Assembly: GCF_014805685.1 (NCBI RefSeq)
Contig: NC_060887.1
Coordinates: 17,514,463 to 17,578,462 of the forward strand
Reading direction: 5' to 3'
Source of the DNA: Silurus meridionalis
Taxonomy: Eukaryota; Chordata; Actinopteri; Siluriformes; Siluridae
Length of the DNA: 64,000 nt
Shown here: piece after piece, positions 52,601-63,502 of the stretch
Position numbering within the stretch: the first letter of the stretch is position 1
How the letters are laid out: the number at the start of each line of letters is the position of its first letter
Program-made: the position numbers and the translations under genes
Notes under the pieces: generated by a model
What the model was told of the DNA's origin: nothing
Databases searched by the model: none
What the model saw: the letters and a program-made list of their open reading frames with translations, nothing else

Positions 52601-55600
52601 ACAAAGTCAACACGGTTGCATGTCAAAACGCGAGTCATTATAAGTGGATGTTGAAATACAGTTCCATCATCGTCTCATTTCCACTTCATCACGTCACTGG
52701 CATATTTAGTGCGAGTGAAAAGCTGGAGAGTGTGCTTCAAGGTTATGCCGTTGTTTCATTAGTGCAAGATACTCAGTGCTCAAGCAAGCGTTAGCAGTCA
52801 CACATCTCCAGCGATCCCATCTCCAGTCCCTCAGGGAGCACTGCAGTTTAATGCTGAATCTTATTTAGTCCTCTTACTCAGGAAGAATCAATACACACAC
52901 ACCCAGCCACCCACACACACACTCTTACTGAACACACCAAATGCGCAATCATTTTTTCATACTAATATCTATAATCCATAATGATCTCATGATGTGCATG
53001 TGCAAAGAGGCGTGCAAACCAAATTAGCAGAGTAGCTGATGATGCAAAATGAACCGAATCAATTCACACCGAAGTGGAAGTTTAGTAATTGTCTGCCTAT
53101 TACCATGCAAAAGTTGATTTCATAAAAGATTTTCGATGGCGTTAAGGATTTTGCAATAGAGCCAGGAGAAAATGTCCTTATATCAAATTCAAATCACTTC
53201 ACAGTATAGATTTCATGTGCACTCAGTCACAGAACCTTTTTGTGTTGAACAAATGATTTGTTTTTAAATTTCCCCACTTTAGCATTGAACCCTCTTAAAA
53301 TTTTATTTAATTGGACAAAAGAAATCGAACAGGTGTGTTTTCTGGAAATTACAATCCTGGGTGAAAGAAATTGGGTCAAACAAAAATTTGCAAAATATTA
53401 AGCTTTTAATGTTCATAACATCAAATCATTTAATAAGAACATTAGCAGCAATTAAACACATGCAATAACATACAATCTTTGTTATTAAAGCCATTAAAAT
53501 CTTAATATTAACGTTGCTCTTTTTTTTTTTAACAGGAGTATATACCTACTGTATCAGGCATAACATTATGACTGGTGAAGTAAATAACACTGATCATCTC
53601 TTCATCGTGGCACTTGTTACTGGGTGGAAAATATTAGGCAGCAAGTGAACATTTTGTCCTCAAAGTTAATGTGTTAGAAGCAGGAACAATTAGCAAGTGT
53701 AAGTATTTGTGCAAGTGTGACAAGGGCCAAACTGTGATGGCTAGACGGTTGGGTCAGAGCATCTCCAAAACTGCAGCTCTTGTAAAATGTCTGCAACATC
53801 TATCAAAAGTGGTCCAAGGAAGGAAAAGTGGTGAACCAGTGACAGGCTCATGGGTGGCTAAAGCTCACTGATGCACGTGTGGAGCAAAGGCTGGACCATG
53901 TCATCCGATTCAACAGAAAAGATCCTGTAGCTTAAATTGCTGAAGAAGTTAATGCTGTTAATGTTTGACGGTTCAGGACTGTTCTGGCAAATAAAGGGGG
54001 AACAACACAATAGTAGGCAGGTGGCCATAATGTTATGCCTGATCGATATTTTTATACACTACATTCTGGAGTGTGCTTGTAAAGATTTGTGCTCATTCAC
54101 ACAGGGATTTTTAAAGTCAGATACTGATGTAGGTGAGAGTGGGGTGCAGTCAGCTTTCCAATTTATCCCAAAGGTGTTTTATAGGGTTGAGGTCAGAACT
54201 CTATAGCAGGCCACTTATAATCTTCCACTCCAAACCATGTAAATCCTATCTTCATCGAGCTTGACTTGTGCACAGGGGCTTTGCTATGCTGGAACAGGTA
54301 TGATTCTCCTAGTAACAGTTTGGACCAGAACCACATATGGATGAAAAATTCAGGTGTCCATATAGTGTGTATATATTTTGGTTGCATTGGTTCTCTTTAG
54401 TTTCAATGGTTTTCTCTCGCTGTCCAAAAACAAGCAGGTAAATAGACTGGCTATACTAATTTCTGCCCAATACAAGCCTGACCTTGAGAAAATGCTTAGT
54501 GGAACTCAATTAATGAACAAATGACTATTTTAATGCAAGCTGAATTTGTCACTGTAAATGTGAACTGCAGGTCAGTTGAAACTAATATAGAATCTGCATA
54601 ATGTATAATGATTTATGTAATACAACCTTTAAATGTAACAATGTTTTTAAAAGTGATAAAGTTTATGTGTAGACAAAAATGGTTGGGTTGTAATCACCTT
54701 TCTGTTGAACTGACTGATCTGTATAAAACACGTAGCGGTCATGCAGTGGTGTACAGGAACGTGTGTAGCTATTAGTTTGAATCCTTTACATGGTGGCTGC
54801 CTTCTATGAGGTAAACCCCTTCACTGCTCACCACCAAATTGGCAGGGTTAGTGCACAGATGTTCATGAAAAGAAGTAAATAGTTGAAAAAACAAATGTTA
54901 TTTTAATACAAGGAAATATTAGAGGAAAAAAAAGTCAAACATGCAGCAAGACATTTCTTCATATTGTAGCTTTTCCATTTTCTTAACTGTTTTCAAATGT
55001 TGTATTCATGAAGATATAGAAGACTTAATATTTCCTAGAGAAGACATGAAAGAGGACTCTTTTTGTCAAAAAGATTTTACAGCTATGTCTCTGAAAGCAC
55101 AGACATATCTATATTACAATGCTGCTTTGTGATTGCTTATTCTCTCGGTTTGTGCTGCTAACCACAACAAGGTCAACATATTTCTTAATTCTACATGAAA
55201 AATAAAAAGTATTTTCACATTTGGCCTGAATACTTGAGTCCATACCCAGGGCCACGTCTGGGCACATAAGCTACATTGCTCCAGGCCTTAGAAAGTCTGG
55301 TTTTTGTACATCAAGGCATAAGGCATCCAGTCTCTTCTGCTGACCTTTTTCCCTCCACCATAAAACTTGTAACAATATGCAATGACAAGACGAGCCAACA
55401 TTATTCAGAAAAACACTTTCTAGTCTCCTGGGCTCAAAAGTCACTTTCATACTTGACCAATTATACCACAATCTCAAAGCAAATGAGAAACTAAAAATGC
55501 ATTGATTAACTATATAAAATATTGATTAAAACCACAGCTGAAATTAAAGTGAGATCACATGGCCCTCAGAGAGAGAAGCCAAACTCCTGCCCTTTAATAT

Positions 55601-56977
55601 ACTGTATAAAAATTTGTGCTGTCAAAATGAACACCAACGCAATTTTATTTTAATGCCATTAATTTTATTAACATGCGATTAATGCAGCACGCATTCCTGT
55701 TTGACCATTTTAATAAAAAATATAAGAGGTAAAAATAAAACCTTCAACACAACACACATTAATTCACTTACTCAGATATAAAATTTAATTAAGAATACAC
55801 TTCACTGAAAAATTATTTTTAAATCTTTTTTTTTTTATTACTAAAACGTTTTCTGATGCGCCAAGTCTTAAATCAAGCACCAAAATCTGCCATGATGCAC
55901 ACATCCGGCAATTAAAACCGCCCGTGTGGAAACAAAGCAAAAGTTCAATTTGATGTTCTGATGATTTATGCAATTTAAAGCACCATAATTTCTTTGAAAC
56001 CTTTACAAGAATATTTTATGCTCTATGTTGAATCTGGTTTCACTAATAAACATACATTTGGTTAAAGCATAAATTTTTGTTCATGCCCATGTTAGAGTAT
56101 TAAAAAATTGTAAAGTATTAATTTAAGGGTACATTTAGGACAGATACAAATGTGCATTTAAGTTGCGATTAATCGCGGGTTAACTCGTGACGATCGTGCG
56201 ATTAAATATTTTAATCAATTGGCAGCCCTTAAAAAATATATATATTTGAATGTCCAATAAACATATTAGATACTGTATGACATGCAGGATCTATTGTTTT
56301 GCCCAAGAAAAGTTCACCCTATTGGCTGTTGGATGCAAATCACCCAGTGATTAATCTTCACCTGATTGTCTAAAGTGAAATTGGCAGAAGGCTTTGTTAA
56401 TGAGCGTCATTAGACGAATTAACCACAGTTGCATTTGTTAGGCTTTGCTTATTCATGCAAGCCAAACCACTCGAAAGTCTGGCTTGTTTTGTCAATAAAT
56501 GTGGCCATGAACCACCTATTTTCACAGAAAGAAGCAATTTAACTGACATGGCAGATAACCAGCTACAAACCTTTTCCAGCAGCCTTTTGGCAAACATGCA
56601 AGATTATCTTGTTTACTCAGCAGGGTGTCACAAAAAAAAACTCTTTGGTCTAAAAAGCCTGCATATACCCGGAAGTGCGGAAAAGTCGATCGGCCTTCAA
56701 GGCTCTGTAGGTTGTGTTTACAGTGGGTGGCGAGTCTGAGGCTGTGAGTTATTCGGGATCGTTTAGCTAGAATCCCAGAGAATAGGTTAAATCCGCTTTG
56801 TGAAACGATCTCCTGATGTTCTGCGCTTTGTGCCCTGGTCTCTGAGGATCCATGTCTTACTCCAAGCTGGGCGTCTTACTCTCTGTCAGCACTTTCAAGT
56901 TGCAGCGAGTCAGCACTTTTCCACTGTATTGCCTTCACAATCAAACACAGTGCATATATATATACAATTACCCCTCT

Positions 56978-57051
<74 letters not shown>

Positions 57052-59982
57052 AGAGACACTTTAAATTTAACCAGAACCACACTGTTTAATCCAAAAATCA
57101 ACCAGCCACACACTTTTTTTTTTTTACAGCCAGCTAGAGCTTTTCATCATATTAATGATTAGCTATGCCTGCAGTTGGGTCATGGTGCATTCCTTATGCA
57201 TGAAATATCGCCTCCAACACGTCACCTCCAGTCTAAACGAGTGAGACAAAAGAAACCATCCAGCACGTTTTTAAATAAATGCTTACAGCAGCAGAGTAAC
57301 CACACAGCTTTGCTCTGCCAACTGTGCAGATACTCAGACACCTCTAAATTAGGAATCACATATGGCATGTAGCACAGCTAGGATTTGAGCTTGAATATTC
57401 AGCTAAACAAGGATTTTAGCCAGTAAGGCAACTATGAAAAACAGGAAAACATTTATTACCTCATTAGTTATACAGGTTTAACCCAAGGTCAACAATTATG
57501 GGTAATCCCTGAAAAAGTCCACAATATTTAAGGAACGGTATTTTTGCATAGCATTTACTGTACATCAGAAAGACACTACACATTATTAAAAACAACTAAT
57601 TAAGTCTAGGTACAGTGTTCAGTGCTATTATTAGTATATGCAGTTATAGAAGGTACTAAGTAAGATACAAAGTACCATGTTCTGTTAGAGGGAAATCAAT
57701 AACAAGGTGATGTAATGAGGCTCCATAAAAAGTTTTTTTTCCCTTTTATACCAAAACAATTGGCCAGTTCTAAAGGTTATAGTCACTGTTTATGAAACAA
57801 GTTTATTTCTTAAGATTCTAAGGTACTAACCGATCAACTTTTCTGTTTGGAAACTGATTTACCCATAAACAAATCACTAACTAGAAATTAATATTTAGAA
57901 ACTTTAAATGAACATCTCTGTATATAAACATTCACTATACAGGGTCCTGTGTAAGGTGTAACACACGTTCACTGTGAGGAAAAAAGTTTTTAGAAAAAAA
58001 GTAATACAAGAAATTTGGTAAAAGTACAAGAAAAATACATTTATATAAAAAAAACCCTATAATCATAAAATCACTCAGTATAGGGAAAAAATTAATGATC
58101 ATGAATCGACAAATATAATAAATCAATGCCTTCTAAAGGAAATATTACCAAATCAAACAGACACAGAGATAATCACTATTGCCTGGTGTTACCAAATTGA
58201 AATGATTTGTTTACCTTTTGAGGTAATATTATCATTCTTAAATGTGTAAGTGGTAGCTCAGTGTGCAAGACAATGTGTGTGTGAGAAAAGATCATGAGTT
58301 CAAATCCACCAACTATTACTGTTGGGCCCTTGAACAAGTTACTCAACTGCACAGAATACTGTAAGTCACTCTGAATAAATATAAATGTAATGTAGTGCAA
58401 CATATTACTTTGAGCATCCCCAGGCTCTTCTATACTCCGAAAGCAAATGGAGTTTGAGATGAAAAGTTAAACATGAGACAACAGATCAAAAGCTTTTATT
58501 TAATTTACCCAAATGAAAAATAATAAAACGTGACTGACGGGTGTTTCTTGTTTCGAAGTATGCCTTGTTATATTGATTATTTAACATAGTAATATACTTT
58601 ATTGTCAATCTAGATTTGGGCACTGGCTTTTGCTTGTGACTCCATTTGATGTTAAAAAGAATAAAGATAAACCTCTACCAAGGTGGATATTCAAAGTGTG
58701 GAAAAAGAAAGCATCTTTCCATAATCCAAAACATACCATCTTATCAGTCACACAGTGGACAGTGTCATGGCTTGCATATCTTCTTCTGGAGTTGAGCTCA
58801 CCAAACTTTATTGATAGTGTAAATCATGATGGTAGCAGCAGATTGAGTTCAGAAGTCTTTAGAAGACATAAACATTCTGTCTGCCAGGGAAATACATCTA
58901 ATCTAATTTGGATAACTTCATCTTGCATCATCATGACCCAAAACACACTGAAACACAACTAAGAACTTCATCAGGTAAAACAAGTAGAAGGTTTTAGACT
59001 GGCCAAAGTGAATCATCAGACATTAACAATTGTATTTCACTTCCTGAAAAGAATAATAAAGGCAGAAACACCCCACAACAAACAGCAACTGAAAGATGCA
59101 ATAGTATAAATATGGATCACAAAACAAACGCAATCGTTTGGTGACGTCAGTGGGTTTCTGGCTTGATGCAGTTAGCAGTTACTCTAGCGATCCCTATACT
59201 TTTGCTCAACTAATATTGGGTGATCTGCTACTAAATGATCTATTATAATATATATAATATAGTCTTCTGATCTCAAACCCAATGTCTTTACTGTATAGCA
59301 AAAAAACTGAAGAATTGGCCTTGCCGTTCCAATACTTTTGGATGAGACCACATATCTAATTGATGAACTCTGGTATGCCCTTAATAACAAAACTTCTTAA
59401 AGATAGATTGAGAGATAGGTCACCTGATTTTTCCCCAGAGGGAACAAACGTTGGTGCTAATACTAGTTACCATGTTCAATCTTGAACTCTGAAAGGCATT
59501 GTAGATCCCGGTGAGAATGGGAACAGGCTCAAATAGTAAAAATAATAAAAGATTGTGTTACAGCTTTACAGGTGCACCACTGGTAGAGGCAGCTTTAGTG
59601 ATCGTTCTCTTTTTCTTGACGCACAGGGAACTGAGTAACTGATAAAGAACCTTTCATCCTAAGCACACCTTAGACAGACTGTCCTTCCAGCTTGTCTCAG
59701 GAACACATGATTCAATTAGTTCTGAGGAATGCATCGTCTGTGCAGGCCAGAGGGCACGGCTGTGCTGTTCCATCATTGACAAACCATCTGAATGAGTTAT
59801 TTTACAGTGGACCGTTTTGAAGAGGCATCATTTCTTTCGGTCACCTGCCCGATGCTTGCTATACCTCTACGTCCGTTTTATCATCAGAGGTTTGATACTG
59901 CAATCACACTGGGACACTGCACGGCGGTATAGATTGTAATGGATTGCCATTCATCATACTCACACACAGAAAGAGCTGCCAT
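33095..59982 (-). CDS. chn2: Beta-chimaerin, SH2-C1-RhoGAP protein
   Basis: Chimaerins bind diacylglycerol at membranes and switch off Rac. Long-form exons in transcript order: tentative 59964-59982, then 52536-52574, 49862-49917, 49015-49046, 47739-47851, 45600-45870, 37467-37553, 36320-36404, 34643-34816, 34284-34361, 34007-34144, 33655-33760, 33095-33266. Splice phases agree at every junction except the end of 47739-47851, which is one base short. Allowing for that, the product is about 456 aa (human 468). Seen: the motif [18 protein letters not shown]; an SH2 domain ([44 protein letters not shown]); a complete HX12CX2CX13CX2CX4HX2CX7C C1 domain; and a RhoGAP domain with the arginine finger in GLYRVSGF, ending HEDILF. 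The C-terminal half is more CHN2-like than CHN1-like, and the neighbours agree. Confidence 0.93.
34909..34933. repeat. (GT)n microsatellite in a chn2 intron
   Basis: Short GT run about 90 bases upstream, in transcript terms, of the exon at 34643-34816. Confidence 0.9.
37467..37715 (-). CDS. chn2: Alternative first exon of beta1-chimaerin
   Basis: Reading through the 5' border of the shared exon 37467-37553 gives 54 more in-frame codons beginning [15 protein letters not shown], with [18 protein letters not shown] and [15 protein letters not shown]. This matches the N-terminus typical of the short beta1/alpha1 chimaerins, which lack SH2. Joined to the downstream exons it predicts 333 aa (human beta1 332). 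The codons for Ala-Cys-Ser-Gln include TTCACAG, the splice acceptor used when the long form enters at 37553. An internal promoter must therefore lie just above 37715. That the isoform is used in this species is inferred. Confidence 0.85.
39523..39550 (+). repeat. Poly-A tract of 28 bases
   Basis: Pure A run in a chn2 intron. No retroposed sequence or target-site duplication is obvious beside it. Confidence 0.9.
40125..40168. repeat. (AAT)n microsatellite
   Basis: Trinucleotide repeat of about 14 units in a chn2 intron. Confidence 0.95.
40583..40620. repeat. (AC)n microsatellite
   Basis: AC run of about 38 bases in a chn2 intron. Confidence 0.95.
44220..44236 (-). repeat. Very short telomere-like repeat
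   Basis: CCCTAACCCTAACCC, which is two and a half vertebrate telomere units on the minus strand, at the end of an AT-rich tract. It is short enough to be chance or a break-repair footprint. Confidence 0.7.
44781..44794 (-). promoter_or_regulatory. Candidate CTCF binding site (reverse)
   Basis: The minus strand reads TGGCCACTAGGGGGCAAG. CCACTAGGGGGCAA fits the CTCF core CCASYAGRKGGCRS at 13 of 14 positions, and the preceding TGG also fits the extended motif. It lies in a chn2 intron. Confidence 0.5.
45871..47738 (-). other. chn2 intron between the two SH2 exons
   Basis: No exon seen. Half of it is a decayed non-autonomous transposon at about 46700-47205; the rest is AT-rich without visible features. 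Confidence 0.6.
46700..47205 (+). mobile_element. Degenerate non-autonomous fish transposon
   Basis: Contains TTTGTGCACACC..., CCTCCACTCTTCTGGGAAA, TTTCATCCCAAAAGTGTTCA, AGTAGGGTTGAGGTCA, GTGCACAGGGGC and a closing CCAATATAGTG. This order is that of a very common fish element with TATAGTGTATG-type ends. A second copy of the family lies at 54044-54385, same orientation. It has no transposase. Confidence 0.7.
47739..47851 (-). pseudogene. chn2: chn2 SH2 exon with an apparent 1-nt deletion
   Basis: The exon reads [16 protein letters not shown], then [12 protein letters not shown]. It then slips: codons after Thr run TTA CAC TCG CTT TAA, a stop just before the donor, while the next frame gives the expected LALR that joins the following exon. 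The exon is 113 bases, one less than splice phase needs. The simplest explanation is one T missing from a TTT at about 47752-47754. The gene looks intact elsewhere, so a sequence error is at least as likely as a real lesion. Confidence 0.8.
48845..48868. repeat. (CT)n microsatellite
   Basis: Short CT run in the chn2 intron between 47851 and 49015. Confidence 0.9.
49310..49710 (+). mobile_element. Diverged interspersed repeat, copy 2 of 2
   Basis: Shares ordered blocks with 8195-8575 (see that entry), same strand. It lies in the chn2 intron between 49046 and 49862. Confidence 0.6.
49918..52535 (-). other. chn2 intron
   Basis: No exon seen between the [10 protein letters not shown] exon and the YQPPIWKSY exon. 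There is a 28-base poly-A tract at 51114-51141. A GGGATAAAAGGC stretch near 52070 looks TATA-like on the plus strand, but no exon follows it. Confidence 0.5.
53553..54043 (+). mobile_element. Deleted Tc1/mariner-like element with TIRs
   Basis: Opens with ATCAGGCATAACATTATG and closes with CATAATGTTATGCCTGAT, perfect 18-base inverted repeats. The 491-base interior keeps a short frame, [20 protein letters not shown], typical of the N-terminal part of this family's transposase. The catalytic part is gone. Confidence 0.88.
54044..54385 (+). mobile_element. Second copy of the TATAGTGTATG-type element
   Basis: Abuts the previous element. It shares TTTATCCCAAAGGTGTTTTA, AGGGTTGAGGTCAGAACTCT, TTGTGCACAGGGGCTTTG, GAACCACATATGG and GGTGTCCATATAGTGTG with 46700-47205. 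The TA boundary between the two suggests that one inserted beside the other. Confidence 0.7.
55616..56229 (-). mobile_element. Non-autonomous DNA element, copy B (minus)
   Basis: Reverse-strand partner of 9036-9560 and more complete. On the minus strand it begins GGGCTGCCAATTGATTAAA and ends with TTTTGACAGCAC, giving short imperfect GCTGYCAA inverted ends. No transposase is visible. Confidence 0.75.
56980..57050. repeat. (AC)n microsatellite
   Basis: AC run of about 71 bases in the proposed first chn2 intron. Confidence 0.97.
58248..58400 (+). mobile_element. tRNA-derived SINE
   Basis: Has an RNA polymerase III box A-like TAGCTCAGTGTG (58254-58265) and box B-like GAGTTCAAATCC (58296-58307). 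A GTTGGGCCCTTGAACAAG tail and a GTAAGTCACTCTGAATAAA end follow. The 30-base box spacing and the non-tRNA tail mark it as a SINE and not a tRNA gene. Confidence 0.7.
58624..59360 (+). mobile_element. Decayed Tc1/mariner-like transposase, C-terminal half
   Basis: Frames spread over several shifts still read [42 protein letters not shown], [15 protein letters not shown] and a [13 protein letters not shown] end. Then come two copies of the (A)ATACTTTTG terminal motif, near 59197 and 59331. There are many stops and indels. It differs from the 62123 element. Confidence 0.7.
59964..59982 (-). CDS. chn2: Tentative first coding exon of long-form chn2
   Basis: The minus strand has ATGGCAGCTCTTTCTGTGT followed by a strong donor, GTGAGTATG. 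It encodes MAALSV plus one base. That phase is what the exon at 52574 requires, giving [19 protein letters not shown], similar in length to the alpha2-chimaerin N-terminus (MALTLFDTDEY). The start context has G at -3 and +4. It is too short for homology to prove, so a first exon beyond the window remains possible. Confidence 0.35.
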
Positions 59983-61735
59983 TGCCTGTACAAGCCGACT
60001 TCCAGCTCTACCACAGTGAGCATCAAAATTTAAGATGGCAAAACAAAGCATTGCTGTGAAATGTATAACAACGGTGTATGTTTGGAATAAATCGATTTAA
60101 AGCACAGAAGATATTCTTGACGATGTCGCTAAGAAATGCTGTAATGAAATGAATGGCACTGAAATGATAACGAATTGAAAGTCCCTCTACACTTCTGGGA
60201 AGAATAAATGAGAAGAAAGGCATTTTCTCAATAAGTAGAAAAAGCTATTAATTGTGCAGCAGTCTTGTGCGTGTCTGACCGTGTGGCTTTCTTGAGCAAG
60301 CGCTGAGGGGTGTTTGTGATTAAGGGGGAGAAAAGAAAAGAAAAGAAAACTACCACAGTAAATTCAGCTATAGTGAAGTCTTCCAAGGACAACATCCTCA
60401 CACTGAGATGCTCTGCACCAAAGACAGTCAGCATCAAAAACTGCCATGTTTCACTTTTCTGATAGCAGCTGCCAAGAGGTGTATATTTTTAAAGATCACT
60501 TAATAACCCATGAGAATCAGAATGCTTGTTTGAAGGATGTACATCGGTTTCTCTCAGTAGACAGGTGTACTTCAGAATCTGAAAACTAGCAGAAGATATA
60601 GTCCCACTGTAGTCTTTAAATGTTTGACGGCTGCCATCTGCATATTACCAAGATACGCATGGTTAATTCTCAATCACGTGTGTCCCTTTTTTCAGTGTCT
60701 CTCACACTTTTTCCCCCCACACACCCCAGATCTGTGTCATCTGTTCTTCTATTTTGTTACAGGCTCTGGTTTTTACAAGGTGGATAAGAGCAAACACAGA
60801 ACCCCATACGACACACATACATGCACACACTAAATCATACACCATACAAACAAACCAAACCATAGCTGAATATGGAAGGCGGTTAAAATTTTTAAACCGA
60901 CACACATATGTTGTCAACACTCCTTTCTCCCAAAACACACAAGCATATGTTATGTAGCCAGGACTCTCACACACACGTTCACACTAATCGAGAATTTGTG
61001 AGGACATGTGCCGTCTCCTGTGGGGAGGCCATCTGTATATCATACTGTCCTGTATGTGTTAAAATACCATAACGAAGAGCTGCCACATCTCTCTCGGTTC
61101 CCAGCTTTGCACTGTGATATATTTTTGTATTTTTCAGTGTAGGACCTGGTGACAATTTTTCTATAAACAATTTAAAATGTTGCTGTATGCAGTTATGAGA
61201 ATAAAAATGTGCCTGTGTTCACATGGGGCCTTATGAAACTCTTTAATTAGCACCAGAAGTGTGAAATAGAGCACATATTAAGATGCGCGTAATTTGCAAT
61301 GAATGCAAATACAGTGGACATGCTGGGCTTTAAACAGCATTCATTTATTTATTTTTTATAACTTTTCACACTTTTCGTCACAAAAACATTTCATACACCC
61401 AGAAGACTCTGAGATTAAACAAGCACTGCATCTGACTTGCATCTCACTGAGCCTCACTGGGAAAGCTCCCGCCATGGGAGGCACAGTGGAAAATTCTTTA
61501 AATGACCAAAAATACGCAGTGTCTATTACAGTAACCTTCCTCTGAAACGAAAGTCCCAAAAATACTATATTTTGCTCATGAAAGGCTTTCCAGATTATAG
61601 CGTTTACAGTTCCCTTAGTTTTGTCACTGCAGGCAGATGGCCAGTTGAGCTTAATTGCTTCATGTAGACCTCAAACTTCCTGGGAGGCCAAGAGGCTTTT
61701 TACTTGACTGCGTCTTTATGATGCTGGCTTAGCCA

Positions 61736-61824
<89 letters not shown>

Positions 61825-61841
61825 TTATTTATTTTATTTAC

Positions 61842-61932
<91 letters not shown>

Positions 61933-62122
61933 CCAACAGTGACTGCTTGATGCGTCTTTATAGAACAAATGACTGGTTTCAACTGTTCTGCATGAACGCA
62001 TACAAACCCTAATATTACAGTACATAACATTTGTGCAATCTGGCTCAGAATGTATGTTTGTATGTATATAAATATACATACATACTGTACATGCACACAC
62101 ACACACACACACACACTATCTA
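59983..62122. other. Upstream region of chn2, candidate promoter and 5' UTR
   Basis: If the tentative first exon is right, the region 59983-60450 is the place for 5' UTR and promoter. It is less repetitive than its surroundings and has balanced composition, but I see no TATA box. From 61739 onward it is microsatellite: (AT)n at 61739-61820 and (AC)n at 61845-61931. Confidence 0.35.
61739..61931. repeat. (AT)n and (AC)n microsatellite block
   Basis: AT run of about 82 bases, a short TTTA tract, then an AC run of about 87 bases. Confidence 0.97.
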
Positions 62123-62191
62123 ACAAAAGTGAGTACATCCCTCACATTTCAGCAACCATTTTAGTTTGTCTGCTTGACAGGACCATAAATA

Positions 62192-62226
<35 letters not shown>

Positions 62227-63349
62227 CTTATATAAGAACAGTTCAAATTTGGTGCTTTGAGTACGATTATCTCATACGGACCACTGGATGTTCAACATAG
62301 AACCTCATGGCAAATACTCTGTGGATTTAAGAATTAGAATTGTTGCTCTCCACAAAGATGGGCCGAGGCTATAGGATCATCAGTAAAACCCTGAAAGGAA
62401 GTTACAGTACAGTTGCCATAGACATACAGAGGTTTTCCGAGACGGGTTCCACTTGGAAAAAGCCTCGCAAGGATCAATCAAAGAAGTTGAGTCCTTGTGC
62501 TGTGTATCAAGTGCAGAAGCTGACTTAAAAAAAAAAAAAAAAAAACACGATGCATGAGTGATGAAGCATTGCCTTAGAGGTTGGAGAAGCGGACGATCTG
62601 CTTGTCAGTGCTCAGACCTTATGCCACACACGGCAACAAGTCAGTTTACATGGCAGTCATCCCAGAAGGAAGCCTCTTTTACAGCTGGTTAACAGGAAAC
62701 CCTGCAAACAGTTTGCTGAAGACGAACTGTCCAAGACCATGAATTACTGGAACCATGTTCTGTGGTCTGATGAGACGAAGATAAACTTGTATTGCTCAGA
62801 TGGTGCATTTGTGGTGACACCCTGGTGAGAAGCACCAAGAAAACTGTGTCTTGTTTACAGTCAAGCATGGTGGGGGTAGCATCATGGACTGGGGCTGCAT
62901 GAGTGCTGCTGGTACTGGGGAGCTGCGATTCACTGAGGGAAACATAAATTCCAACAACTGCTGTGACATTCTGAAGCAGAACCTGATGCCCTCCCTTCAG
63001 AACCTGGGCCAGACGGCAGTTTCTCAACATAAAAATGACCATACACACACCACCAAGATGACTGCGTTGCTGAAGAAGCTGAAGGCGATGGAGTGGCCAA
63101 GATTGTCTTCAGGCATGTACACTATTGAGCAACTGTGGGGCATCCTCAATTGGAAGGTGGAGAAGTGCTATGTGTCTAAAATCCAGCAGCTCTGTGATGT
63201 CATTATGGAAGTGTGGAAGAGGATCCCAGCAACAACCTGGGCAGCTCTGGTGAATTCCACAGCCAGGAGGATCAAGGCAGTGCTGGATAACAATGAAGCT
63301 CATATTGACACTGTTTTGACATGTTCACTTAGGGTGTGCTCACTTTTGT
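62123..63349 (+). mobile_element. Dead Tc1-like transposon
   Basis: Inverted ends: ACAAAAGTGAGTACATCC at 62123 and its near-complement GGTGTGCTCACTTTTGT ending at 63349. Between them is a broken Tc1 transposase. It has an N-terminal HTH-like MGRGYRIISKTLKGSYSTVA; then, after a poly-A interruption at 62526-62546, NYWNHVLWSDETKIN with the first catalytic Asp (62769-62771) and VKHGGGSIMDWGCMSAAGTG. Next come a mutated second-Asp motif (KNDHTHT in place of the usual DNDPKHT) and IEQLWGIL with the third acidic residue. Several frameshifts make it non-functional. A GT microsatellite has grown inside the 5' end (62191-62219). Confidence 0.9.
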
Positions 63350-63367
63350 AGGATTATATATTTTGAG

Positions 63368-63474
<107 letters not shown>

Positions 63475-63502
63475 GAAGCTTCAAAGTATATAGACTCTGT
63501 TA

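Larger units (their letters stand above)
52575..59963 (-). other. First chn2 intron (if the proposed exon 1 is right), transposon-rich
   Basis: About 7.4 kb with no further exon recognised. At least five decayed elements lie here: 53553, 54044, 55616, 58248 and 58624, plus a 71-base AC repeat at 56980-57050. Confidence 0.5.

Noticed and set aside
58248..58400. Possible tRNA gene
   Set aside because: Box A and box B are present, but no cloverleaf can be folded and a SINE tail follows.
33095..59982. Assignment to CHN1 (alpha-chimaerin)
   Set aside because: The N-terminal [18 protein letters not shown], the SH2 text and the prr15/fkbp14 neighbours all favour CHN2.
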